56,961 bases of DNA from Chitinophagales bacterium (GTDB lineage: Bacteria; Bacteroidota; Bacteroidia; Chitinophagales; JADIYW01): the NCBI GenBank assembly GCA_017984135.1, contig JAGNZZ010000014.1:1-56961 (forward strand), in the 5' to 3' direction. The notes under the pieces are model-generated. The model was given only the letters and a program-made list of their open reading frames with translations, searched no databases and had not been told where the DNA came from. This document shows, one piece after another, positions 15,269-24,916 of the stretch. Position 1 is the first letter of the stretch. The number at the start of each line of letters is the position of its first letter. The position numbers and the translations under genes were made by a program.

Positions 15269-15808
15269 TTATTTAGGAGCATTTGCTGCCGGTTTTGGAT
15301 TTGGAAGTTTTAAATGAGATTTTACTAATGGCATTACGTCATCTGATTCGTCAGCAAATAAAAGCATACCTGCGCTTGAGTCAAAAATATACGTGTATCC
15401 ATTTGCTTTAGCAACTGCTTTAATACCATCATTGGCTTTTTGCAAAATAGGCTCATATAATTTTTCTCTTTTAGCATCAATTTTATCCTGAGCAGATTGT
15501 TGGAAGTCTGAAATACGTTTTTCTAAGTCGGCTAATTCTCTTCCTAAAACATCTAATTGTGCTTCGGTCATTGTTTTTGCTTTTGCTTGTGCATCGGTAG
15601 TTTTCTTTTGATATTCAACATACATTTGTTGCGCTAATGCATCTAATTCCATTGCATATTTATTGATGGCAGAATCTGCTTTGGATGATTCCGGCATTAA
15701 TGAGATTAATTCTGCTGAACTTAAAAAGCCAAATTTGTTTACTTTCTGAGCATAGGTACTCGCCACAAATGCAAGCATCACGATTAAGATGGTACTGATT
15801 TTTTTCAT
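15269..15808 (-). CDS. OmpH/Skp family periplasmic chaperone (second copy)
   Basis: The 179-residue protein has a signal peptide (cleavage near STYAQ, about residue 20) and a long charged helical region (about 45-130). A short beta segment with YTYIFDSSAGMLLFADE near the C-terminus completes the OmpH/Skp layout. These trimeric tentacle-like chaperones carry unfolded outer-membrane proteins through the periplasm. The tail is rich in Pro, Asn and Ala. It is the last gene of the operon and a diverged paralogue of the preceding ompH; two copies behind bamA are common in Bacteroidota. Confidence 0.88.
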   Translation of the reverse strand: MKKISTILIVMLAFVASTYAQKVNKFGFLSSAELISLMPESSKADSAINKYAMELDALAQQMYVEYQKKTTDAQAKAKTMTEAQLDVLGRELADLEKRISDFQQSAQDKIDAKREKLYEPILQKANDGIKAVAKANGYTYIFDSSAGMLLFADESDDVMPLVKSHLKLPNPKPAANAPK

Positions 15809-15872
15809 TGTCTAATTATTTAAAATATAAATTTATTGGTTTAAAAAAATTGTTTAATGTTGTTCTTACAAA

Positions 15873-16385
15873 TTACAAGCCAAGTTTTTTAATTACTTCT
15901 TCGCTCACGTCATATTGTGGGTTGGTGTAAAGCATGGCAGAACTGCCGGAAGCTTTGTCAAAGATAAAATCATAGGATCTGGTTTGTGCAATTTTTTGTA
16001 CTGCGTCAAAAACCTTGTCTTGGATAGGTTGAATCAATTCTTGTCGCTTTTTAAATAAATCACCATTTATACCAAATCTGTTTTTTTGCAATGATTTCAA
16101 TTCTTCTTCTGCATTAACAATCTCATCTTCACGCTGTTTTTTTAATTCTGAGGTCAACAAAAATTCTTCGGCTTGATATTTGGTGTACATTTTTTTTAAT
16201 GCATCATTTTTGGTGTCAATTTCTTTTTGCCAAGAAGCAGCTTGGTCGTCCAATTTTTGTTGAGCTGCTTTGTATTCCGGCAACTTTTCAAGAATGTATT
16301 TTGTATCCACATAAGCAAATCGTTGTGCTTGTGCAGAAAAAATAACTACAGTAAAAAATGCGATGGATAAAAGTATTCTTTTCAT
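15873..16385 (-). CDS. OmpH/Skp family periplasmic chaperone (first copy)
   Basis: The 170-residue protein has a signal peptide ending near SAQAQ (about residue 20). The mature part begins RFAYVDTKYILEKLPEY, a long coiled-coil hairpin follows (about 45-120), and it ends with YDFIFDKASGSSAMLYTNP, all characteristic of OmpH/Skp. It should deliver outer-membrane beta-barrel proteins to BamA. It starts 21 bases after the bamA stop, and the second copy follows after 64 bases. Confidence 0.92.
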   Translation of the reverse strand: MKRILLSIAFFTVVIFSAQAQRFAYVDTKYILEKLPEYKAAQQKLDDQAASWQKEIDTKNDALKKMYTKYQAEEFLLTSELKKQREDEIVNAEEELKSLQKNRFGINGDLFKKRQELIQPIQDKVFDAVQKIAQTRSYDFIFDKASGSSAMLYTNPQYDVSEEVIKKLGL

Positions 16386-16406
16386 AATGGTCGTTTATAA
16401 ATTTAA

Positions 16407-19166
16407 TTATTCCGGTTCAAATCCAAGGATAAATGAGATATTTCCATTTTTTCCTATATAATCAAAAAATCCATTGTATTGTTTTATCGGACTACCATTA
16501 GCACTATCAAAACGTATGCCATAGTCGATACCGATTAGTCCAAACATTGGTAAAATGGCGCGTACACCGATACCTACACTTTTCTTCAATTTAAATGGAT
16601 TGTAGTCTTTAAAAGTAGCATACGTATTTGCAGCTTCAAAGAATACTAAGCCATATATGGTTGCAGATGGATTGAGTGAGAATGGATATCGTAGTTCTAA
16701 TAAGAATTTATTGTAGATTGGATCGCCACCGGAATTAGAATAATCGCCTTCAAAACCACGATGCGCTACGATGTCTGTTCCGAATAAAGTAACGTTTGAC
16801 GGAATTCCGTTTCCACCTACTTGGAATCGTTCAAATGGCGTGATGCCAATCTTTTTGTTATAAGTACCTAAGAAACCAAACTTCGCGGCTGTACGCAATA
16901 CTAATTTTGATTTTCCTAATTGTTGATACCAATCTATCGAGAATTTCCATTTATGGTATTCAATGAGTTTGTATTTTTGAGCGATAGATTGTCCATCATA
17001 ATTGGCACCTTTATTAAACAAAGAATAAGGTGGTGTAAATTGTACGGATGCTTCAATTTTTGCACCACTAGTTGGGAAAATAGGTTGGTTAATCGAGTTG
17101 CGTTGTATGGATAACTTGAAATTTAAATTGCTGAATTTTCCACTATCCAACGCTTGATTATTTACAAAATAACGTTGACCAAAATTATCCAATTTATAGC
17201 CATAGTAGTTGGCTGAAGCTTGAACAATGAAGAAGTCATCTGGTTTTTTTAAACGTGTTCCTAAGGAAACGGAAAGTCCATTGGTAATTTGTTTTCCTAG
17301 CACTGTTCTGCCTGAAACATCTTGAATGCGAGAACGGAAAGCGGCGATGGTAAATGCATTTGGTTTTTTACCACCTAACCAAGGTTCAGTGAATGAGAAA
17401 TTATAGTTTTGGTAACGTTTTCCATTGCTTTCTATACGTATGGATAATTGTTGACCATCGCCGGTTGGCAAAGGTGTCCAAGCTTTTTTGTTAAAGATGT
17501 TTCTTAATGAGAAGTTATTGAATTTTAAACCTAATGTACCGATAAGTCCACCTTCTTTTCCGCCCCAACCAGCAGATAATTCTACTTGGTCGGCAGATTT
17601 TTCTTTCACGGTATATTTAATATCTACTGTTCCATCCGATGGATTTGGGATTGGTTCTACACGAGTTTCTTGTGGGTCAAAAAATCCTAAGTTGGCAATT
17701 TCTCGCTGTGAACGGATTAAATCAGATCTACTGAATTTGTCGCCAGGATACGTTCTTAATTCACGACGAATTACGTGTTCATTGGTTTTGTCATTTCCTT
17801 CAATAATGACATTTCTGATAGTGGCTTGTGGTCCTTCATTGATTCTTATTTCTAAGTCTATGGAGTCATTTTCTACGGCTACTTCTACTGGATTGATACT
17901 AAAGAATAAATAACCATCGTCGTAGTACAATGAGCTAATATCGCTACCGTCTGGATCTTGAGACAATCGTTTTTCTAATAATTCAGCATTATAAGGATCG
18001 CCTTTTTTGATATTTAATACTTTTGCTAATATTTCATTGGATATTTTTGCATTTCCTTTAAAATCGATATTTCTGAAATAGTATTTATTGCCTTCGTCTA
18101 AATATATTTTTATACTTACATTTCCATCGTCATCATTGTTTACGGTATCTGCTAATATTTTAGCATCTCTAAAGCCATTGTTGTTATAATAGTTAATTAA
18201 GTTTTGTTTGTCTTCTTCGTATTTAGTTTCGTTAAATTTAGAGCCTTTAAAAGTGATTCTAAATCTATCCATAAAGAAGTCTTTAACAGAATTAGAGTTT
18301 AAGTTGGCTAATGTGTAAAGCGCATCTTTTGCTTTTTGCTTTCTGCTTCTTCCGTCATGAACACGCAATTCAACTTTAGACCGTTCTTTGGTGCCTTTCA
18401 TGGCTTTGCGCATTTTAGATAATTCGCCATATTCTCTTCCTATAAAGTCGATGTTGTTGATTTTAACTTTATTTCCTTTGTCAACGGTAACGATTAATGA
18501 AGCGCTGTTCACTAAGCCTTCGTCTTTTTTGTCTTTTATATCGATGATTGGATTTAAGTACGATTTTTCTTCGTATTTATCTACGATAATATTTTTAATA
18601 TTTACTTTCAAGGCATCTGTTAATGGTTTACCTTTTAGTAATTCAAATTTTTTCTTCAAATCATCTGCTTCGCTTTTTTTCAAACCTTTAATAGAGATGT
18701 CGTTTAGTCTTGGTTTTTCTTGCACATCAATACTTAAATAGATAAGTTCACCTTCTACTTTGTCTGCAAATATTTTAATATCTCCAAATAAACCTTGTTT
18801 CCATAGGTTTTTTATACTTTTTGTTAGGTCATCACCTGGAACGGTAACCGCATCGCCTATTTTTATGCCGGTTAATGAGCGAATAATATTTTTATCTAAA
18901 TATTGAGTTCCATTGATTTCAATGCCGGCAACTTTAAATTTTTTAGGTTCTTTATAATTGAATAAAATATTGGAGTTATTGGATGTTGTAAGTTTGTTCT
19001 CGCTGGAATCAATTTTGGTAGAATCAGTTGGAAATTGGATAACAGAAGTTGATATCAATTGAATCGTTTCTGTAGAATCTGTGGTTTGAGCATTCGATGA
19101 TAATGTTATACTAAAAACACCAAGAAAGAGTAATGTGGTAGATTTTTTTAAAAAAGTAAAGTTCAT
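16407..19166 (-). CDS. bamA: BamA, outer-membrane protein assembly factor
   Basis: The 919-residue protein has a signal peptide (SSNAQ near residue 27) and a serine/threonine-rich linker. Several POTRA repeats follow (from about residue 78 KVAGIEINGTQYLD to about 520). The C-terminal 16-strand Omp85 barrel has the lid-lock-type motif VAHRGFEGD near residue 800. The final residue pattern FILGFEPE is barrel-like. BamA folds and inserts beta-barrel proteins into the outer membrane and is essential. The length is larger than in enterobacteria (about 810) but usual for Bacteroidota. It is translated within a tight operon, four bases after uppS and 21 before ompH. Confidence 0.95.
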   Translation of the reverse strand: MNFTFLKKSTTLLFLGVFSITLSSNAQTTDSTETIQLISTSVIQFPTDSTKIDSSENKLTTSNNSNILFNYKEPKKFKVAGIEINGTQYLDKNIIRSLTGIKIGDAVTVPGDDLTKSIKNLWKQGLFGDIKIFADKVEGELIYLSIDVQEKPRLNDISIKGLKKSEADDLKKKFELLKGKPLTDALKVNIKNIIVDKYEEKSYLNPIIDIKDKKDEGLVNSASLIVTVDKGNKVKINNIDFIGREYGELSKMRKAMKGTKERSKVELRVHDGRSRKQKAKDALYTLANLNSNSVKDFFMDRFRITFKGSKFNETKYEEDKQNLINYYNNNGFRDAKILADTVNNDDDGNVSIKIYLDEGNKYYFRNIDFKGNAKISNEILAKVLNIKKGDPYNAELLEKRLSQDPDGSDISSLYYDDGYLFFSINPVEVAVENDSIDLEIRINEGPQATIRNVIIEGNDKTNEHVIRRELRTYPGDKFSRSDLIRSQREIANLGFFDPQETRVEPIPNPSDGTVDIKYTVKEKSADQVELSAGWGGKEGGLIGTLGLKFNNFSLRNIFNKKAWTPLPTGDGQQLSIRIESNGKRYQNYNFSFTEPWLGGKKPNAFTIAAFRSRIQDVSGRTVLGKQITNGLSVSLGTRLKKPDDFFIVQASANYYGYKLDNFGQRYFVNNQALDSGKFSNLNFKLSIQRNSINQPIFPTSGAKIEASVQFTPPYSLFNKGANYDGQSIAQKYKLIEYHKWKFSIDWYQQLGKSKLVLRTAAKFGFLGTYNKKIGITPFERFQVGGNGIPSNVTLFGTDIVAHRGFEGDYSNSGGDPIYNKFLLELRYPFSLNPSATIYGLVFFEAANTYATFKDYNPFKLKKSVGIGVRAILPMFGLIGIDYGIRFDSANGSPIKQYNGFFDYIGKNGNISFILGFEPE

Positions 19167-19170
19167 GTTG

Positions 19171-19947
19171 TTATTTGGTATTTATAGATTCATTAATTTG
19201 TTCGCTGGTCATTCCAAATCGTCTTTCTCTGTTTTGGAAATCATAAATGGCTTGATATAAGTCGTTCTTCTCAAATTCAGGCCAAAATTTATCGGTGAAA
19301 TAAAGTTCGGTGTATGCCATTTGCCACAATAAAAAATTGCTGATACGATGTTCGCCGCTGGTACGAATCATCAATTCAGGGTCAGGCATTTGTTGTGTGT
19401 ATAAATGGTTGGAAATAGTTTGTTGGTTAATGTCTTCTAGTTTTATTTTTCCATCTTTATAATCTTGAGCAATTTGCTTCGTGGCTTCACTGATTTCTTC
19501 TCTAGAGCCATAACTTAATGCTAAAGTTAATGTCATTCTTGTGTTGTGCTTGGTCGCCTCCATCACTTCTTTTAAAGCTTTTTGATTAGAAGCGGGTAAG
19601 TTGTGTATATGACCGATTACGTTAAGTTTGATGTTGTTTTTTTGAAGTGTTTTAATTTCTTTCCCAATTGTTAAGAATAACAATTCCATCAAAGCAGAAA
19701 CTTCGGTTTTAGGACGATTCCAATTTTCTGTAGAAAAGGCATAAAGCGTTAAATGGCTTACGCCAATTTCTGCACAGGCTTCCGTGGCTTCACGAACCGC
19801 TTTTACGCCATTTTTATGTCCAAATATGCGATGTTTTCCTTGTGCTTTTGCCCATCTTCCATTTCCATCCATAATGATGGCAATGTGTTGAGGCAATCGA
19901 GCCGTGTCGATTTTATCTTTATATGATATTTGATTTGTTGTATTCAC
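19171..19947 (-). CDS. uppS: Isoprenyl transferase (undecaprenyl diphosphate synthase)
   Basis: The 258-residue enzyme makes the C55 lipid carrier for peptidoglycan and surface polysaccharides. The signature IIMDGNGRWAKAQGKHR (catalytic Asp27) and the C-terminal MIRTSGEHRISNFLLWQMAYTE with FTDKFWPEF are complete. The start is a GTG at 19947, only three bases after the stop of the DUF6089-like gene, which suggests coupled translation. bamA follows after four bases. Confidence 0.95.
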   Translation of the reverse strand: MNTTNQISYKDKIDTARLPQHIAIIMDGNGRWAKAQGKHRIFGHKNGVKAVREATEACAEIGVSHLTLYAFSTENWNRPKTEVSALMELLFLTIGKEIKTLQKNNIKLNVIGHIHNLPASNQKALKEVMEATKHNTRMTLTLALSYGSREEISEATKQIAQDYKDGKIKLEDINQQTISNHLYTQQMPDPELMIRTSGEHRISNFLLWQMAYTELYFTDKFWPEFEKNDLYQAIYDFQNRERRFGMTSEQINESINTK

Positions 19948-19950
19948 TTT

Positions 19951-20799
19951 TTATAAAACCTTTGGGCATTTAGTAGTTTGAATCGTATAGGTGATGCCGA
20001 CGCCGACAAACATGAATCTATCTTTGTCTTTGCTCGTTCCGCGTTGTTTGCCCGGAATGCCAATTTTTGGGTTGGATTTATCAGCCAGTTGCGGACCAAC
20101 ATTAATTCCATCTATGATGTAGTTAACATCATCCGGTTCTACATAATTGTTGCTTACATCGTCAATATAATCGCTGAACGTAATTCGACTGCTAGCTTCT
20201 ATATTTAATGCCCAATTTTGTGATAATCCGATTTTTACACCTATTCCATAAGGAATGGCAATGGCATAATTATCATAGCCTCTATTTCTGCTTGGATTGT
20301 TTGCCGATTTTTGGCCTTCTGTACCTATGGATTCTAAAATGTATTTTTCACCATTTAGTTTCGTGTAAGGCTTGTAGTAAAATAAACTTAAGCCCATAAA
20401 AACGTATGGTGTCCAATGTTTTGATTCTTTAGTTCCTCTGGAGGAAATTAAAGAATACTTAAAAAAATTTACTTCGTATGTTGCTGCCAACTCTACCAAT
20501 TGTGACTTAAAATCTAAGTTTCTGGCTTGCAAATAAGGATATCGTTTAATGCGTTTGTCGGCAGCATCCAAAAAGCCATAATTAAATTGTGCACGAACCG
20601 CCATTCGGTCGTTTAGGTTGTAGCGATAAAACATACCGGTTGCCCAACGAGCGTTCTTAAAAGAAACTGTTGGGTTTAAGTCACCGAGATAAACACATGT
20701 TCCTAACCATGCACCAAATTCATTTTCTTGGGCATGCAAAGAAGAGGTGCCAAAAGGGATGGCAAAAATCAGCAAAAATATTTTTAGGCTCTTATTCAA
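19951..20799 (-). CDS. DUF6089-like outer-membrane beta-barrel protein
   Basis: The 282-residue protein has a signal peptide (SLHAQ near residue 24). The mature part is an eight-to-ten-strand barrel with motifs such as EFGAWLGTCVYLGDLNP and YRYNLNDRMAVRAQFNYG. In Bacteroidota, proteins of this kind (DUF6089, OmpA/OprF-like barrels) regularly stand before uppS-bamA. The function is unknown; a role in outer-membrane assembly is only inferred from the operon. The start codon is TTG at 20799, with a possible TATCTTTG box at 20828..20821. It is the first gene of the operon. Confidence 0.85.
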   Translation of the reverse strand: MNKSLKIFLLIFAIPFGTSSLHAQENEFGAWLGTCVYLGDLNPTVSFKNARWATGMFYRYNLNDRMAVRAQFNYGFLDAADKRIKRYPYLQARNLDFKSQLVELAATYEVNFFKYSLISSRGTKESKHWTPYVFMGLSLFYYKPYTKLNGEKYILESIGTEGQKSANNPSRNRGYDNYAIAIPYGIGVKIGLSQNWALNIEASSRITFSDYIDDVSNNYVEPDDVNYIIDGINVGPQLADKSNPKIGIPGKQRGTSKDKDRFMFVGVGITYTIQTTKCPKVL

Positions 20800-20820
20800 G
20801 AGATAAATTTAAAAGAGGAA

Positions 20821-20828
20821 CAAAGATA
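20821..20828 (-). promoter_or_regulatory. Possible -7 box of the outer-membrane biogenesis operon
   Basis: The minus strand reads TATCTTTG, predicting a start near 20814 and a 15-base leader before the TTG at 20799. No -33 element is recognised. Confidence 0.35.
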
Positions 20829-20991
20829 TAGATTTAACATTAAAATTACTAAACCACGCAGTGTTATAAGGTTTTATTAATGAGTGATTTGCAATTTTTC
20901 ACATTTTTTAAGGTAAATCAATAAACAGAATCTAAAACTTGGAATCTTCTTCACCACTAAAACGCTTGTGTTGAAGTAATTTGCAGTATTT

Positions 20992-23793
20992 TTATTGAGG
21001 TCTCATTTTTTCTTTTAAATATTTTCCAGTGATGCTTGCTTTGTTTTTCAATAAGTTTTCCGGTGTTCCCTCAAAAACGAGATATCCACCTTCATCGCCA
21101 CCTTTTAAGCCTAAATCTACAATCCAATCTGCACATTTGATGACATCCAAATTGTGCTCAATGACAATAACGGAATGTCCAATTTCTATTAATGCATGGA
21201 ATGCATTTAATAACTTATAAATATCATGAAAGTGCAATCCTGTAGTTGGCTCGTCAAAAATAAACAAAACCGGTTCTTTGGCGGAACCTTTGGAAAGAAA
21301 AGAAGCAAGTTTGACGCGTTGTGCTTCACCACCACTCAATGTGGAACTGCTTTGTCCAAGGTGCACATAACCTAAACCAACATCTTGTAATGGTTGTAGT
21401 CGGTTGCAAATATCTTTTTTTTCATTAAAAAATAGGATGGCTTCGTCCACCGTAAGCTGTAAGATGTCTGCAATATTTTTTTCCTTATAAGTTACTTCCA
21501 ATATTTCAGCCTTAAATCGTTTGCCATGGCAAACATCGCATGGTAAATGTACATCTGCCAAAAATTGCATTTCAACAATTTTTTCGCCTTCGCCTTCACA
21601 ATTGTCGCATCTTCCACCTTCCACATTAAATGAAAAATGTTTAGGTAGATAGCCACGAATTTTTGATAAGGATTGTGCGGCGAATAAATCTCGAATGGCA
21701 TCATACGCTTTAATATAGGTAATTGGATTGCTGCGCGAACTTCTGCCAATTGGATTTTGATCAACAAACTCTATTTTTTTAAGCTTATTTTTATGTCCAA
21801 AAATTTCTTTAAAAATTCCCGGCTTTTCCCCAAATCCTTCTAGTTCATTTTTTAAAAATGGATATAAAATTTGTTTGATAAGTGTTGTTTTTCCAGAGCC
21901 AGAAACACCTGTAATTACGGACAATGCATTTAAAGGAATTTTTACAGATATATCTTTAAGGTTGTTTTGTTTCGCTCCTTTAATTTCAATAAAATTAATT
22001 GGCTTTCGTCGCAATGTTGGAACGTCAATTTTTAAATGTCCGCTAAGGTATTTTGCTGTTAAACTATCACTCTTTTCAAGGCTTTTATCTGGCTTTCCGG
22101 CAAAAATTATTTCACCGCCAAAAATTCCAGCATTAGGACCAACATCAATTAAATAATCTGCTGCACGTATGGCTTCTTCTTCGTGTTCTACAATAATTAC
22201 AGTGTTTCCTAAATCTCTTAAATATTTTAAAATTCGTATAAGTTTTCCGGTATCGTGTGGATGTAAACCTACGCTGGGTTCGTCTAAAATATATAAGGAT
22301 CCTGTGAGGTTGCTACCTAAAGAACGTGTGAGGTTTATTCGTTGAGATTCGCCACCGGAAAGTGTATTTGAAAAACGATTTAATGTGAGGTATTCTAAGC
22401 CAACATCTACCATAAATTGCAGTCGATTCTTGATTTCTAGGAATAACCTATTTGCAATTTTTTGTTCGTCATTTGTCAAATATTTTTGACTATTGCAATC
22501 TATTTCTTGGAAAAAATTAAATAATTCAATTACGGATAATTGAAGTAGTTCACCAATGGATTTATCGCCCACTTTTACATAATTCGTATCTGGTCTTAAT
22601 CTAGTTCCATCGCATTGACCGCAATTGGTTCTGCCTCTATATTTTGACAGCATTACACGATATTGTATTTTATAGGTTTGTGATTCTACCTCTTTAAAAA
22701 AGGCATTAATTCCTTGTGCATATTCATTGCCATTCCAAAGTTGTTTGTATTGTTCTTTCGATAAATCAACAATAGGTTTGTGAATGGGAAAATTGAATTG
22801 TATAGCAGCTCGAATAAACTGCTTCTTCCAAACACTCATTATTTCTCCTTTCCAGCAGGTAACAGCATCTTCGTATAAGGATAAATTTTTATTGGGAATA
22901 ACTAAGTCGTGATCAATACCGAGTATGGTTCCAAAACCTTCACATTTTTCACAAGCACCAAATGGTGAGTTGAAATTAAAAAATTGCGCCGTTGGTATTT
23001 CAAATGAGATGCCGTCCAATTCAAATTTATTGCTAAAAACATATTTTTTTTCTGTTGGAATATCCACCACACAAATGCCATTTCCTTGTTCAAATGCCAA
23101 TGCTATTGAATCGGCAATGCGATATAAATTTTCTTCGGTAGGTGCAGCGGTTACTCTATCTATTAAAATATAAATTTCATCTTTTGCTTGATGGTTTTCC
23201 AGTGAAAAATCTCCAATTCTAACAACCTCATTGTTCACTAAAAGCCTTAAAATTCCTTCTTGTTGAAAAGTGTTTAATTGAACAATTGTGAGTTGCTGAA
23301 TCGGTGCTAATAGTTGAATTTTGGTTGAGGTGTCTAATGTTTTTATAAAATCCATTACATCTGAAACATCTTGTTTTTGCACTTTTTGATTTGAAATAGG
23401 AGAATAGGTCTTACCTATTTTTGCAAACAACAACCGCAAGTAGTCATAAATTTCAGTAAGCGTACCAACAGTACTTCTAGTTGTACCAGTAGTTGTTTTT
23501 TGCTCAATGGCAATCGCCGGTGAAAGCCCTTTTATGTAGTCAACATCCGGTTTGTCCATTCTGTCTAAAAATTGACGTGCATAAGAAGATAAAGATTCAA
23601 CATATCTTCTTTGTCCTTCTGCATATAAAGTATCAATAGTCAATGATGATTTTCCAGAGCCCGAAACACCGGTAATCACAACATATTTATTTCTAGGAAT
23701 TTCAACATCTATGTTTTTTAAATTATGTGTCCTTGCCCCTTTTATAAATATTTTTGACTCACTGTTTCTTGTTATTTTTTTAAGTTCAGACAT
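20992..23793 (-). CDS. uvrA: Excinuclease ABC subunit A, variant lacking the first zinc-finger cysteines
   Basis: The 933-residue protein has two ABC ATPase modules, with Walker [10 protein letters not shown] at residues 42-50 and again in the second half, and two signatures (LSGGESQRI and LSGGEAQRV). UvrA finds bulky DNA lesions and loads UvrB. The C-terminal zinc module is intact (CDNC ... CDVC). The N-terminal one keeps only CEKC (281-284): the partner pair, expected about 25 residues earlier, is replaced by SNKFELDG. The usual CPxCG near residue 131 reads SPISN. This looks like a phylum-specific UvrA form or second paralogue rather than a frameshift, because the frame is intact and the length normal. 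Confidence 0.93.
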   Translation of the reverse strand: MSELKKITRNSESKIFIKGARTHNLKNIDVEIPRNKYVVITGVSGSGKSSLTIDTLYAEGQRRYVESLSSYARQFLDRMDKPDVDYIKGLSPAIAIEQKTTTGTTRSTVGTLTEIYDYLRLLFAKIGKTYSPISNQKVQKQDVSDVMDFIKTLDTSTKIQLLAPIQQLTIVQLNTFQQEGILRLLVNNEVVRIGDFSLENHQAKDEIYILIDRVTAAPTEENLYRIADSIALAFEQGNGICVVDIPTEKKYVFSNKFELDGISFEIPTAQFFNFNSPFGACEKCEGFGTILGIDHDLVIPNKNLSLYEDAVTCWKGEIMSVWKKQFIRAAIQFNFPIHKPIVDLSKEQYKQLWNGNEYAQGINAFFKEVESQTYKIQYRVMLSKYRGRTNCGQCDGTRLRPDTNYVKVGDKSIGELLQLSVIELFNFFQEIDCNSQKYLTNDEQKIANRLFLEIKNRLQFMVDVGLEYLTLNRFSNTLSGGESQRINLTRSLGSNLTGSLYILDEPSVGLHPHDTGKLIRILKYLRDLGNTVIIVEHEEEAIRAADYLIDVGPNAGIFGGEIIFAGKPDKSLEKSDSLTAKYLSGHLKIDVPTLRRKPINFIEIKGAKQNNLKDISVKIPLNALSVITGVSGSGKTTLIKQILYPFLKNELEGFGEKPGIFKEIFGHKNKLKKIEFVDQNPIGRSSRSNPITYIKAYDAIRDLFAAQSLSKIRGYLPKHFSFNVEGGRCDNCEGEGEKIVEMQFLADVHLPCDVCHGKRFKAEILEVTYKEKNIADILQLTVDEAILFFNEKKDICNRLQPLQDVGLGYVHLGQSSSTLSGGEAQRVKLASFLSKGSAKEPVLFIFDEPTTGLHFHDIYKLLNAFHALIEIGHSVIVIEHNLDVIKCADWIVDLGLKGGDEGGYLVFEGTPENLLKNKASITGKYLKEKMRPQ

Positions 23794-23952
23794 ATTATCG
23801 GCACAAATTTTGCGTTAAATACTGTTAAGGATAATTTACAAATCAAATTTGTTTATTAATCTTGATTCAGATTCGTAAACGTAACACAACATCTTATTGA
23901 AAAATATTTACATGACAAAAGTTAATTATTTAACACGCATAAAAAACGCAAC

Positions 23953-24531
23953 ATGTATTCTATTGTTCAAAATGATAATGAGATACTCCAAAGGTATATA
24001 AATGGTGACGAAAATGCACTCGCTATTTTATTAAATAAGTATCAACGAAAAATTTTTTCTTTTATAATGATGCGTGTCAAAGACAGAGCATTGGCAGAAG
24101 ATATCTTCCAAGATACTTTTTTTAAAGTGTTAGATAGTTTGAAAGCCGGAAAATATAATGAAGAAGGAAAATTTTTACCTTGGGTGATGATGATAGCCAA
24201 TAATCTTTGCATGGATCATTTTCGCCGTAACAAACGAATGCCAATAATAATTGATAGTGAAGGAAAAGATTTTTTGCAAGGGTTGAGTTTTTCAGAAGAA
24301 AGTAAAGAAGATAAAATAATTAGAGAGCAATCATCCAATCATATAAAATTATTGATAGATAAATTGCCTGCTGATCAAAAAGAAGTATTGATATTGAGAC
24401 ATTATGCTGATTTAAGTTTTAAAGAAATAGCAGAAATGACCGACACAAACATTAATACCGCATTGGGAAGAATGAGATATGCTTTGCTAAACCTTCGAAA
24501 AATGATAGGCGCCAATGCAACAGTGATGTAA
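23953..24531 (+). CDS. ECF-type RNA polymerase sigma factor
   Basis: The 192-residue protein has sigma region 2 (LLNKYQRKIFSFIMMRVKDRALAEDIFQDTFFKV, then the -10-recognition helix with PWVMMIANNLCMDHFRR) and region 4 (LPADQKEVLILRHYADLSFKEIAEMTDTNINTALGRMRYALLNLRKMI). Regions 1 and 3 are absent, as in extracytoplasmic-function sigma factors. No anti-sigma factor follows: the next gene is yidD. Its targets are unknown. The ATG at 23953 is followed at once by a normal N-terminus. Confidence 0.9.
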   Translation: MYSIVQNDNEILQRYINGDENALAILLNKYQRKIFSFIMMRVKDRALAEDIFQDTFFKVLDSLKAGKYNEEGKFLPWVMMIANNLCMDHFRRNKRMPIIIDSEGKDFLQGLSFSEESKEDKIIREQSSNHIKLLIDKLPADQKEVLILRHYADLSFKEIAEMTDTNINTALGRMRYALLNLRKMIGANATVM

Positions 24532-24577
24532 TCTTCTTTTTTTCGTTAGTTTTAAGATGGCATTATACATTATTATG

Positions 24578-24585
24578 TAAATTTG
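24578..24585 (+). promoter_or_regulatory. -7 box of yidD (leaderless geometry)
   Basis: TAAATTTG has six bases between its G and the ATG at 24592, placing predicted transcription start on the A of the start codon. No TTG element is found 17-23 bases upstream. Confidence 0.45.
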
Positions 24586-24591
24586 TTGCTC

Positions 24592-24825
24592 ATGCAACGT
24601 ATTCAACAAATAATAACTTTTCCGCTAATAGCAATTATAAAGATTTATAAATATTCTATTTCTCCACTTTTAGGAGTAAATAAATGTAGATATCAACCAT
24701 CATGCTCCACGTATGCAATCGAAGCCTTGAAGAAACACGGTTTATTTAAAGGCAGTTATTTAGCAGCAAAACGTATTCTATCCTGCCATCCTTGGGGTGG
24801 AAGTGGTTATGATCCGGTGCCATAA
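24592..24825 (+). CDS. yidD: Membrane protein insertion efficiency factor
   Basis: The 77-residue protein has the family motif [20 protein letters not shown] with an N-terminal amphipathic helix and ends [12 protein letters not shown], both diagnostic. YidD assists YidC in inserting membrane proteins. The ATG at 24592 is preferred to a TTG at 24583, since the TTG overlaps the -7 box. It stands alone here and not beside rnpA-yidC as in many bacteria. Confidence 0.93.
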   Translation: MQRIQQIITFPLIAIIKIYKYSISPLLGVNKCRYQPSCSTYAIEALKKHGLFKGSYLAAKRILSCHPWGGSGYDPVP

Positions 24826-24916
24826 TTTTTTGAATAATATTTTTTAACCATTCATCAAAACTATTTTTAGTAGATTTAAACTTCAATACTATTCAGTTAT
24901 TCAATAAATACACGAC

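Noticed and set aside
17488-17913. 141-residue open frame on the plus strand
   Set aside because: It is antisense to bamA, where the POTRA-to-barrel sequence is convincing.
21492-21767. 91-residue minus-strand frame within uvrA
   Set aside because: It is a shifted frame over the C-terminal zinc module of uvrA, which itself is intact, so it is not evidence of a frameshift.
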